Source of the DNA: Vibrio orientalis CIP 102891 = ATCC 33934 | Lineage (GTDB): Bacteria > Pseudomonadota > Gammaproteobacteria > Enterobacterales > Vibrionaceae | Reading direction: 5' to 3' | Length of the DNA: 64,000 bases | NCBI RefSeq assembly: GCF_000176235.1 | Contig: NZ_ACZV01000005.1 | Location: forward strand, 1,302,001 to 1,366,000 | Shown here: positions 27,631-35,336 of the stretch, piece after piece | How positions within the stretch are numbered: position 1 is the first letter of the stretch | How the letters are laid out: every line of letters starts with the position of its first letter | Notes under the pieces: model-generated | Database searches by the model: none | Told to the model about the DNA's origin: nothing | Seen by the model: only the letters and a program-made list of their open reading frames with translations | Program-made: the position numbers and the translations under genes

Positions 27631-29558
27631 TGGAACACCAAGATCTAGCACAACAAACATCTGTATCTGAGACACCTAAGTTCAGTGTTGGTATCGACTT
27701 AGGTACTACTCACTGTGTGTTGTCTTATGTGGATACAACGCAAGAAGATTCGCGCGTGCAAGTCATGCCTATCCCACAACTAACTGCGCCGGGAACAGTT
27801 GAAACACGCAGCCAACTGGGTTCATTCTTGTATCAACCACACGAACATGAAATGAACCCGTCATCGCGCGTATTGCCTTGGTCAACTGAACCAACGGCGC
27901 TGGTTGGTGCGATTGCACGTAACCTTGGTGCGAAAACGCCAATTCGTCTTATCGCCAGCGCAAAATCTTGGCTATGCCACGGTGGTGTAAATCGCCGTGA
28001 CGCATTCTTACCTGCTGGTAGCCCAGAAGAAGTTGAAAAAGTATCGCCATTGCGCACAACTGAGCTTTACCTAGAGCATCTAAAGCAAGCTTGGGATCAT
28101 ACTAACCCGAATAACCCGCTCGCTGATCAAGATGTGACGATTACTGTGCCTGCGTCATTTGACCCGGCTGCACGTGATTTAACGGCTGAAGCAGCGCGCA
28201 ATGTCGGTTTTGTGCACCTAACCTTGCTTGAAGAGCCACAAGCGGCGCTTTACAACTGGATTGATAACAGTAATGACAAGTGGCGTGATGAAGTCGCTGT
28301 TGGTGATATTGTTCTGGTTGTCGACATTGGTGGTGGTACCACGGACCTTTCTTTAGTTGAAGTGACGGAAGACCAAGGTAACCTAACTCTAAACCGCATC
28401 GCTGTAGGTGAGCATATCCTACTTGGCGGTGACAACATGGACTTAGCACTTGCGTACCGCTTAAAAATGAAGCTAGCCCAAGACGGTAAAGAGCTTCAAC
28501 CGTGGCAAGTTCAAGCCATGACGCACGCTTGTCGTGACGCCAAAGAAGCACTGCTTAATGACAGTGAGCTTCAGTCAGTACCAATCGTTGTACCAAGTCG
28601 TGGTTCTAAGCTACTAGGCGCTACGCTGAAGACTGAATTAACTCAGCAAGAAGTACAACAGACGCTAGTCGATGGTTTCTTCCCACAAGTTGCAGTGACC
28701 GAGCATCCTGTTCAGCGTAATCGTGGTGCTTTGACTCAAATGGGTCTACCGTATGCACAAGATGCGGGAATTACACGCCATATTGCTGCGTTCTTAACCA
28801 AACAAGCTAACGCGCAGAACGGTGAAGCTCCAGCACAAGACTTTAACCCATTTGCTAACATGCCGGGCATGGGCGGCGAAGCGACAATCGCTGATTTCAT
28901 CAAACCAACCGCAATTTTGTTTAACGGTGGTGTTCTGAAATCAACACTACTTGCAAACCGCTTAGAAGATACCATCAACGAGTGGCTGCTAACCGCTGAT
29001 ACTGAGATGGCAAAACGCCTTACGGGTGTTGACCTAGATCTTGCAGTAGCAAGCGGCGCTTCGTACTACGGTTCTGTACGTCGTGGTCAAGGTGTTCGTA
29101 TCCGCGGCGGTATTGCATCAAGCTACTACGTAGGTATCGAAAGTGCTATGCCAGCAATTCCTGGTATGGCGCCTCCAATGGAAGCGCTATGTGTGGCACC
29201 ATTTGGTATGGAAGAAGGTTCAAGTGTTGACGTACCGAGTCAAGAATTCGGTTTGATCATCGGCCAACCAGTTAACTTCCAGTTCTTCGGTTCAACGGTT
29301 CGTCGTGAAGATCTCGCAGGAACGCACCTCGACCATTGGGGTCCAGAAGAGCTTGATGAGTTACCAGAAATTCAAGTGACGCTTCCAGTGTCAGAAGGCC
29401 GCCGTGAAGGCGAAGTGGTTCCTGTCACTCTAGCCTCACGCGTAACTGAGCTCGGTACACTCTACCTAGAAGCCATCGCAACCGACAACGGTCAAAAATG
29501 GCACGTTGAGTTCGATGTCCGCGAAGACGCTAACGCAGCTGACAACGAGCAAATTTAA
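27630..29558 (+). CDS. Hsp70-like ATPase, short form (642 aa)
   Basis: Divergent member of the Hsp70/actin-fold ATPases. Phosphate-1 loop VGIDLGTTHCVLSYVD (about residues 21-36), connect region VTVPASFDPAARDLTAEAARNVG, LLEEPQAALYNW, phosphate-2 VDIGGGTTDLSLVEV (about 231-245), and GGDNMDLALAYRLK. The C-terminal part (about 450-642) holds a short beta-rich domain in place of a normal substrate-binding domain, and the DnaK C-terminal EEVD-type tail is absent. No grpE or dnaJ gene is nearby. It overlaps the DUF2760 gene by one base, so it probably acts with it. The client is unknown. Confidence 0.9.
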   Translation: MEHQDLAQQTSVSETPKFSVGIDLGTTHCVLSYVDTTQEDSRVQVMPIPQLTAPGTVETRSQLGSFLYQPHEHEMNPSSRVLPWSTEPTALVGAIARNLGAKTPIRLIASAKSWLCHGGVNRRDAFLPAGSPEEVEKVSPLRTTELYLEHLKQAWDHTNPNNPLADQDVTITVPASFDPAARDLTAEAARNVGFVHLTLLEEPQAALYNWIDNSNDKWRDEVAVGDIVLVVDIGGGTTDLSLVEVTEDQGNLTLNRIAVGEHILLGGDNMDLALAYRLKMKLAQDGKELQPWQVQAMTHACRDAKEALLNDSELQSVPIVVPSRGSKLLGATLKTELTQQEVQQTLVDGFFPQVAVTEHPVQRNRGALTQMGLPYAQDAGITRHIAAFLTKQANAQNGEAPAQDFNPFANMPGMGGEATIADFIKPTAILFNGGVLKSTLLANRLEDTINEWLLTADTEMAKRLTGVDLDLAVASGASYYGSVRRGQGVRIRGGIASSYYVGIESAMPAIPGMAPPMEALCVAPFGMEEGSSVDVPSQEFGLIIGQPVNFQFFGSTVRREDLAGTHLDHWGPEELDELPEIQVTLPVSEGRREGEVVPVTLASRVTELGTLYLEAIATDNGQKWHVEFDVREDANAADNEQI

Positions 29559-29565
29559 TCAATGT

Positions 29566-29593
29566 GCGGCACCCTCTTGGGTGCCGCTCTTTT
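29566..29593 (+). terminator. Hairpin between the two Hsp70-like genes (internal attenuator)
   Basis: GCGGCACCC-TCTT-GGGTGCCGC, nine G/C-rich base pairs, followed by TCTTTTAT. It looks like a rho-independent terminator but lies 43 bases before the start of the second ATPase gene, so it should lower expression of that gene. Confidence 0.75.
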
Positions 29594-29635
29594 ATAATAA
29601 GAATTCGTCATCACATTGGCAAAATAAGGGTTTGT

Positions 29636-32458
29636 ATGGCATCTCCTCGTTTTCTTGTCGGTATTGATTTAGGTACAACCAATACGGTTGTCGCATTCTG
29701 TGAAATCACCGACGACTTACAACAATCCGATGTATCCCTATTTAATATTGATCAGTTAATTGGCCCCGGCGAAGTAGTACGTAAACCTCTACTACCTTCA
29801 TTTCGCTACCACCCTGCACAAGGCCAAATTTCACCATCAGACCTAACTCTGCCTTGGGAAGATCAACCCGTAGAAGGAGACATCCGCAACGTTATCGTTG
29901 GTGAATGGGCGCGTGAGCTAGGCGCTAAAGTCGAAGGCCGCCAAGTCTCTAGTGCTAAAAGCTGGCTTTCTCACCAAGGCGTCGATCGCAGTAGCGATAT
30001 TCTCCCTTGGGCGGGTGCGACAGACGTCGATAAAGTTTCTCCGGTCATTGCGAGTGCAAGCTACCTCAACCATATTCGCCAAGCTTGGAACTATCGCAAT
30101 CCAAGTAACAAACTCGAAGACCAAGATGTTGTGGTGACCGTTCCAGCCTCATTTGATGAAACGGCACGCAAACTGACACTTGAAGCAGCGCAACTCGCCG
30201 GCCTCAACAAAATCGTACTACTCGAAGAGCCTCAAGCAGTCTGTTACGACTGGTACGCTCGCCACCAGCACTCAGCTGCTGATGAGCTAAAACAGTTACC
30301 TCTAATTCTAGTCTGCGATGTCGGCGGCGGTACGACTGACTTGAGCCTAATTGAGGCGCGCTTTAATGCTGAAAATGGCGCGCAAGAAGAGTTGTCACTG
30401 GATCGTATCGGTGTCGGTGAACACCTTATGCTTGGCGGTGATAACCTCGATCTTGCACTCGCTCACCTAGCAGAAACTCGCTTTAACCAATCGAAAAAGC
30501 TCAATGCAGCCAGTTTGACTAAGCTAATTCAGCAAACTCGAAAAGCGAAAGAGAACCTGCTTTCCGCAGATGCCCCTGAAGAAGTCAAAATCACTATGCT
30601 CGGTAGTGGCTCAAAACTGCTGGGTGGCACCAAGAGTATCGGCCTTTCAAAACAAGAAGTACACCAAATCGCGTTAGATGGCTTCTTCCCTCTCAGCGAT
30701 TTTAATGACACGCCAGACAAGCGCCGCAGTGCGGTAGTCGAATTTGGTTTGCCTTACGTTGCCGACCCTGCGGTGAGTAAACACGTCGCGGAGTTTTTGA
30801 ATCAGCATCAGCAAGTTTCTTACTCTGCGCTGAATCAAGAAGACCAATCGCAGCCTGCTATACCTGTAGGCTTATTGCTCAATGGCGGCGTTTTTAATAG
30901 TGAACTGGTTACTGAGCGTGTCACTAACTTACTCGGTAATTGGCGCGGCGCTCCTGTCACGGTATTAGATAACCCACATCCCGATTGGTCGGTTGCGCTT
31001 GGTGCGGTGGCTTTCGGTAAAGCTCGCCGCGGCGCTCAACTAAAAATTGGTGGTGGTGCTGCACGCTCTTACTTCTTGCATCTACAAGAAAAGAATAAAA
31101 TGGGTAAGGCGCTTTGCCTGCTCTCAAAAGGTACCGAAGAAGGGCAAGAAATTCGCCTTAGTGGTCGTCGCTTCTCGCTGACTCTTGGCGAACCGGTTCG
31201 TTTCAATCTACTGACAACCACGCATGATACGCTATCGAATAACACCGCTATTCAAAATGGTGTGATGGTCGACGTCGACCCTGACTTATTCTCCCCTCTC
31301 CCACCTTATATCTCTACATTGGAAGGTGAAGGTGCTGAACTTCAAGCCAACCAAAAAGAGCGTGTCGAAGTTCAACTCGCATGCCAATTGACTGAGGTCG
31401 GTACACTGAAGATGGAGTGTGTCCATGTCGATGATGACAGCAAGCGCTGGGCATTAGAATTTGAAGTTCGTAATCAAAAAGCCGATGACGAACAACAGCA
31501 AGATCTGCACCCGCGACTTGGAGACTGTAAAGAGCTGATTTCTCGTCTTTACAGCAGCAATAAAAAGAGCGGTGATTCAAAAGAAATTAAAACATTGGCC
31601 AAAGAGCTAGAGAAAAAACTCGGTAAACGTGACGAGTGGGATTTCACGACTTTACGCCACCTATTTGATGCCTTTGCCCTTGGCCGAAAACGTCGCCGCC
31701 GCTCAGAACCGCATGAGAAAAACTGGTTACGGCTGGCTGGATTTTCACTACGCCCAGGGTTTGGTGATGCCACTGACTCATGGCGTATTGAACAAGTTTG
31801 GGGACTCTACCAACAAGGGATTCAATTTAAGAATCACCAAGGTTGGACGGACTGGTGGGTATTCTGGCGTCGTATCGCCGGGGGGCTAAGCCAAGAGCAA
31901 CAAGAAACCATTCTTGCCGATATCGCAAAATACCTGCACCCTGGCGCAATGAAGAACCCACAATCTGCCAAAGCGGCGCAAGATATGGGTTATGAGTCGA
32001 TGGTGCGTTTGGCGGCATCGTTAGAACACTTAGAAGTCGAAGACAAAGTGTTACTCGCTTCTTGGTGTCTAAGTAAGGCCATTAACCACAACCAGTTTGA
32101 ACAAGCACATTGGTGGGCATTAGGCCGACTAGCATCACGTACGCCTCTGTACGGCAGTCAGCACAGTGTGATTCCGCGTGAACAAGCAGAACAATGGCTA
32201 CCAAAACTGCTTGAACAAAACTGGCAGAAAGAACCAATGATCGCCTTTGCGGCTGTTATGATTTGTCGTAAGACAGGCGATCGCTTATTTGATATCTCCG
32301 ATGACTTCCGGAATCAGGTCATCGCTAAGCTAAAACAAAGCAAAGTGCCCGATTCTTGGCTCTCTCTCGTAGAGGAAGTCAAAGAGCTATCAGAAAGCGA
32401 ATCAAAACGCGTATTCGGTGATGCTTTGCCGAGCGGTTTAACCTTAGTTCATCATTGA
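29636..32458 (+). CDS. Hsp70-like ATPase, long form with extra C-terminal domain (940 aa)
   Basis: Second Hsp70-fold ATPase of the operon. Motifs: VGIDLGTTNTVVAFCE at the N-terminus, VTVPASFDETARKLTLEAAQLAG, LLEEPQAVCYDWY, CDVGGGTTDLSLIEA and LMLGGDNLDLAL. It resembles the upstream gene product over about 600 residues; an extra helical domain (about 600-940) follows, with DEWDFTTLRHLFDAFALGRKRRRRSEPHEKNWLRL and repeated Trp-rich segments, which I take to be the DUF3731-type extension. The ATG at 29636 follows AAGGG by five bases; an in-frame start at 29564 lies in the hairpin and was rejected. Its role is unknown. Confidence 0.88.
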   Translation: MASPRFLVGIDLGTTNTVVAFCEITDDLQQSDVSLFNIDQLIGPGEVVRKPLLPSFRYHPAQGQISPSDLTLPWEDQPVEGDIRNVIVGEWARELGAKVEGRQVSSAKSWLSHQGVDRSSDILPWAGATDVDKVSPVIASASYLNHIRQAWNYRNPSNKLEDQDVVVTVPASFDETARKLTLEAAQLAGLNKIVLLEEPQAVCYDWYARHQHSAADELKQLPLILVCDVGGGTTDLSLIEARFNAENGAQEELSLDRIGVGEHLMLGGDNLDLALAHLAETRFNQSKKLNAASLTKLIQQTRKAKENLLSADAPEEVKITMLGSGSKLLGGTKSIGLSKQEVHQIALDGFFPLSDFNDTPDKRRSAVVEFGLPYVADPAVSKHVAEFLNQHQQVSYSALNQEDQSQPAIPVGLLLNGGVFNSELVTERVTNLLGNWRGAPVTVLDNPHPDWSVALGAVAFGKARRGAQLKIGGGAARSYFLHLQEKNKMGKALCLLSKGTEEGQEIRLSGRRFSLTLGEPVRFNLLTTTHDTLSNNTAIQNGVMVDVDPDLFSPLPPYISTLEGEGAELQANQKERVEVQLACQLTEVGTLKMECVHVDDDSKRWALEFEVRNQKADDEQQQDLHPRLGDCKELISRLYSSNKKSGDSKEIKTLAKELEKKLGKRDEWDFTTLRHLFDAFALGRKRRRRSEPHEKNWLRLAGFSLRPGFGDATDSWRIEQVWGLYQQGIQFKNHQGWTDWWVFWRRIAGGLSQEQQETILADIAKYLHPGAMKNPQSAKAAQDMGYESMVRLAASLEHLEVEDKVLLASWCLSKAINHNQFEQAHWWALGRLASRTPLYGSQHSVIPREQAEQWLPKLLEQNWQKEPMIAFAAVMICRKTGDRLFDISDDFRNQVIAKLKQSKVPDSWLSLVEEVKELSESESKRVFGDALPSGLTLVHH

Positions 32459-32462
32459 TTGG

Positions 32463-32496
32463 AAAGCATGCCAACGTCTCGTTAGGCATGCTTTTT
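32463..32496 (+). terminator. Terminator of the Hsp70-like operon
   Basis: AAGCATGCC and GGCATGCTT pair around a 12-base loop and are followed by five T. It starts a few bases after the stop of the long Hsp70-like gene. Confidence 0.87.
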
Positions 32497-32556
32497 CATC
32501 GAATTATCTCAATCAGACGTTTCCTTGAAGTCATTACAACAAACAGCAGTACAATC

Positions 32557-32820
32557 ATGAATAAGCATATTTACTTTGGTAGTTTCACTTCATTACTTGG
32601 GCTCTTGGGACTGATTATTCTTCTCACTTCCGATTCCCACTTTCCAATCGCACAATGGCCATATGAAGCATTTCAAGGTCTGGTATTTTCATTTGTTTGG
32701 GGCTTTGGTGTCTCAACCTTAGTTGGCCATATCTATACAATTTTTGTCATCGTGACAGTTTTGGTGGTCAGTTTTGCTATCGGCCATAAACTATCTCGAC
32801 TTATCACACGCAACCAATAG
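32557..32820 (+). CDS. Small two-helix membrane protein, unknown function
   Basis: 87 residues starting MNKHIYFGSFTSLLGLLGL. Two hydrophobic helices (about 8-24 and 52-76) with little else; it ends in a basic tail. The ATG at 32557 has no strong ribosome-binding site; a longer frame to 32455 reads through the terminator and was rejected. I do not recognise the family. Confidence 0.55.
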   Translation: MNKHIYFGSFTSLLGLLGLIILLTSDSHFPIAQWPYEAFQGLVFSFVWGFGVSTLVGHIYTIFVIVTVLVVSFAIGHKLSRLITRNQ

Positions 32821-32930
32821 CCCTTCACTACCGAGAAAAATGGCCTTAGGTTAACATCTTCGAACACCTCTCCTTCTCATTAGGTGCGATTTTAGTAAGC
32901 TAACGGTCTAGGTAGATTAGGGACACTATT

Positions 32931-33272
32931 TTGAAGAGTCGTAAAATAGTCATTAGTTTGTTGATGTCATTGGCACTGTTACTCGGCAGTGTTTCTGTCC
33001 CGGTGTCTGCTTACGAACCTATCTCCACAAATAACGAATCAAGCGTTCAGCATACAACGCCGCTTCATCAAGCTGAGTGTCCAAAGACTGACCATGAGAA
33101 CAATGCGATAAGCCACCATTGTTGTGCGTCATTCTGCCTGCTGAAAATGCCATTTTCTCAAACTATTTCTGTCACCAATCCGATTGCAGCATCCTTAGCT
33201 TTGATTGGAAAAGATGAATTCGCAAAAGCCGTTTCACGTATTCAAACGCTTTTTCGCCCTCCGATTGCATAA
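32931..33272 (+). CDS. Small secreted protein with HHCC-x3-C motif, upstream of dsbA
   Basis: 113 residues beginning at a TTG preceded by AGGGA at seven bases. The N-terminus (KSRKIVISLLMSLALLLGSVSVPVSA) is a Sec signal peptide. The mature part has four cysteines: one in QAECPKTDHE, and SHHCCASFCLLKMPF, with neighbouring histidines. The His/Cys arrangement recalls small periplasmic metal-binding proteins (DUF2946/CopL-like), but the match is not firm. It lies 83 bases upstream of dsbA on the same strand. Metal binding or being a DsbA substrate are both possible. Confidence 0.65.
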   Translation: MKSRKIVISLLMSLALLLGSVSVPVSAYEPISTNNESSVQHTTPLHQAECPKTDHENNAISHHCCASFCLLKMPFSQTISVTNPIAASLALIGKDEFAKAVSRIQTLFRPPIA

Positions 33273-33355
33273 CCCCTAAATTTAGTCCACGATTCGGCTC
33301 CGTCCAATGACAGAGCCTAAACACTATTTATCTGAATAATTTTAGGAATTCGCTA

Positions 33356-33955
33356 ATGAAAAAGTTATTTGCGCTCATCGCGACTATGGCACTGTCATTC
33401 TCAGTCCATGCCACACAATTTGAAGAAGGCACTCACTACAAGGTTCTTGATGTCGAGAAATCAGCGACCTCCAAAGTGACTGAGTTTTTCTCATTTTACT
33501 GCCCACACTGCTACAAGTTCGAACCAGTAATCGATAACCTCAAAGCATCGCTTCCTGACAGCGCAACATTTGAAAAAGTACACGTAGCGTTTATGGGCAA
33601 CAATATGGCGATTCCAATGGCAAAATCGTATGCCACTATGGTTGCACTCGATGCAGAAAAATCCATGGTTCCTGCGATGTTCAAACAGATCCATGAACTA
33701 CGCAGTGCACCGCAAGATGAACAAGCGCTACGCCAAGTGTTTATCGACAATGGTGTCGACGCAGACAAGTTTGATTCAGCCTATAACAGCTTTGTCGTTA
33801 GCTCAATGCAACGCGGCTTCGACAAGCAGTTTGAGAAAAGTACTTTAACAGGTGTACCTGGCGTTCTGGTTAACGACAAATACATTGTTAAGCCTGATCA
33901 GATTCGTTCGTTCGAAGAGTACAACCAGTTAGTTAACTACCTGCTGACTCTATAA
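33356..33955 (+). CDS. dsbA: Periplasmic thiol:disulfide oxidoreductase DsbA
   Basis: Introduces disulfide bonds into exported proteins. 199 residues with a Sec signal peptide (MKKLFALIATMALSFSVHA). The active site is CPHC within FFSFYCPHCYKFEP (about residue 50), in the thioredoxin fold with the helical DsbA insert, and the cis-proline loop reads TGVPGVLVN. The size and sequence fit the DsbA/TcpG group of vibrios. AGGA precedes the start. Confidence 0.93.
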   Translation: MKKLFALIATMALSFSVHATQFEEGTHYKVLDVEKSATSKVTEFFSFYCPHCYKFEPVIDNLKASLPDSATFEKVHVAFMGNNMAIPMAKSYATMVALDAEKSMVPAMFKQIHELRSAPQDEQALRQVFIDNGVDADKFDSAYNSFVVSSMQRGFDKQFEKSTLTGVPGVLVNDKYIVKPDQIRSFEEYNQLVNYLLTL

Positions 33956-33963
33956 AAGCTCAG

Positions 33964-33990
33964 AGCCAGTCGGAAACCCTGACTGGCTTA
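33964..33990 (+). terminator. Possible terminator of dsbA
   Basis: GCCAGTC and GACTGGC pair around nine bases shortly after the dsbA stop. There is no real T-tract, so confidence is low. Confidence 0.45.
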
Positions 33991-34163
33991 TACCCTTTGG
34001 TGTTTCTATACCCGTTTCTTTCCAAGTTATCCATACTGCACATCCTAGCCATACCCCTTCACTGCAATATATTCACCTAACAAATACATAAGATAAGCAT
34101 TAAGTAAGAATTTTCTCCCAAGGAATTAAACAGAACACTGTTATGCGCCAGATCAAAGCCACC

Positions 34164-34179
34164 TACCCCTAAAGGAGTA
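34164..34179. promoter_or_regulatory. NarL/NarP-type 7-2-7 site upstream of torYZ
   Basis: TACCCCT-AA-AGGAGTA matches every position of the 7-2-7 consensus TACYYMT-N2-AKRRGTA bound by NarP and NarL. It lies 43 bases before the cytochrome start. The AGGAG it contains is too far from that start to be its ribosome-binding site. Nitrate or nitrite control of TMAO respiration is the inference. Confidence 0.65.
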
Positions 34180-34221
34180 ATGTAACGAATCATGTATTTT
34201 TATTAAGAGTTATTTCACTTC

Positions 34222-35316
34222 ATGTCTATAAAAAAACGTTATATCGCACTGATTGCAGCTGTTGGTGTTGGGATAGGCTGGTTAACTTTAGGCGGCTCTG
34301 CTGCAGTAATGCACTACACATCAGATACAGAGTTTTGCGTCTCATGCCACTCTATGGAAACCCCTTACAAAGAGTATCAAGGCTCCGTTCACTTCAGTAA
34401 CGCGAAAGGCATCCGCGCGGAATGTTCAGACTGCCACATTCCTCAAGAGCCAATGGATTACTTAGTTACCAAGATTCGAGCGTCTAAAGACATCTACCAT
34501 GAGTTTGTGACTGGTAAGATCGACACTGAAGAGAAATACGAAGCGCATCGCACTGAGATGGCAGAAACCGTATGGGCTCAGTTCCGTGAAAATGATTCGG
34601 CAACTTGCCGCTCTTGTCACGATTTCGGTGCAATGGAAGAGTACGAGCAATCACGCGATGCAGCAAAAATGCATGCATACGGCAAAGCAAACGACCAAAC
34701 GTGTATCGACTGTCACAAAGGTGTGGCGCACTTCGCTCCAGAAGCGGAGCTAGATAGCAAAGCCTTTGAAACACTAATGAGCTTCACAACTAAAACAGCT
34801 GCTGACGCCAAAGTGGTTTACCCAGTAACAGCAATCTCTATGGGTGACTTCGGTACGCTAAACCCAACAACCAAGCTTGAAGTTGTGAAAGCTGAAGGTG
34901 ATAACCGTACGGTTAAGCTTAATGCATTCCAAATGAAAGGCGCAGAACAAGTGCTTTACATGGGTGAAGGTCAACGTGCCATCGTAGCAACGCTATCTGA
35001 ACAAGGCCAACAAGCGCTAGAAGCGGGCGAGTTCAAAGCAGACGTATACGGCAACGAGTGGCGTTCTGTTTCTTTGACGGCTTCTATCGACTCTCCAGTC
35101 GTAGACACGTTAGCGCCAGTTTGGTCATACGCAGAAGAGTTGGACAATGTTTACTGTGCAACTTGTCACGCGAAAATTCCTTCAAATCACTTCACAGTGA
35201 ACGCTTGGGGGCCTGTCGCGAAGAGTATGGGTGATCGCACGGATATTACCGTCGAAAACCTAGAAATTTTGACTAAGTTCTTCCAGCACCACGCGAAAGA
35301 TGTGGTTGGTCACTAA
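34222..35316 (+). CDS. torY: Pentahaem c-type cytochrome TorY/TorC (NapC/NirT family)
   Basis: Membrane-anchored quinol dehydrogenase feeding electrons to the periplasmic TMAO reductase. 364 residues: an N-terminal uncleaved helix ([19 protein letters not shown]), four CxxCH haem sites in the NapC-like domain (CVSCH about residue 40, CSDCH about 68, CRSCH about 128, CIDCH about 160) and a fifth in the C-terminal domain (CATCH about 312). That is the TorC/TorY pattern; the length is close to that of E. coli TorY (366). Twenty bases separate it from the reductase gene. Confidence 0.93.
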   Translation: MSIKKRYIALIAAVGVGIGWLTLGGSAAVMHYTSDTEFCVSCHSMETPYKEYQGSVHFSNAKGIRAECSDCHIPQEPMDYLVTKIRASKDIYHEFVTGKIDTEEKYEAHRTEMAETVWAQFRENDSATCRSCHDFGAMEEYEQSRDAAKMHAYGKANDQTCIDCHKGVAHFAPEAELDSKAFETLMSFTTKTAADAKVVYPVTAISMGDFGTLNPTTKLEVVKAEGDNRTVKLNAFQMKGAEQVLYMGEGQRAIVATLSEQGQQALEAGEFKADVYGNEWRSVSLTASIDSPVVDTLAPVWSYAEELDNVYCATCHAKIPSNHFTVNAWGPVAKSMGDRTDITVENLEILTKFFQHHAKDVVGH

Positions 35317-35336
35317 TAGATAATAGAAGGATAATA

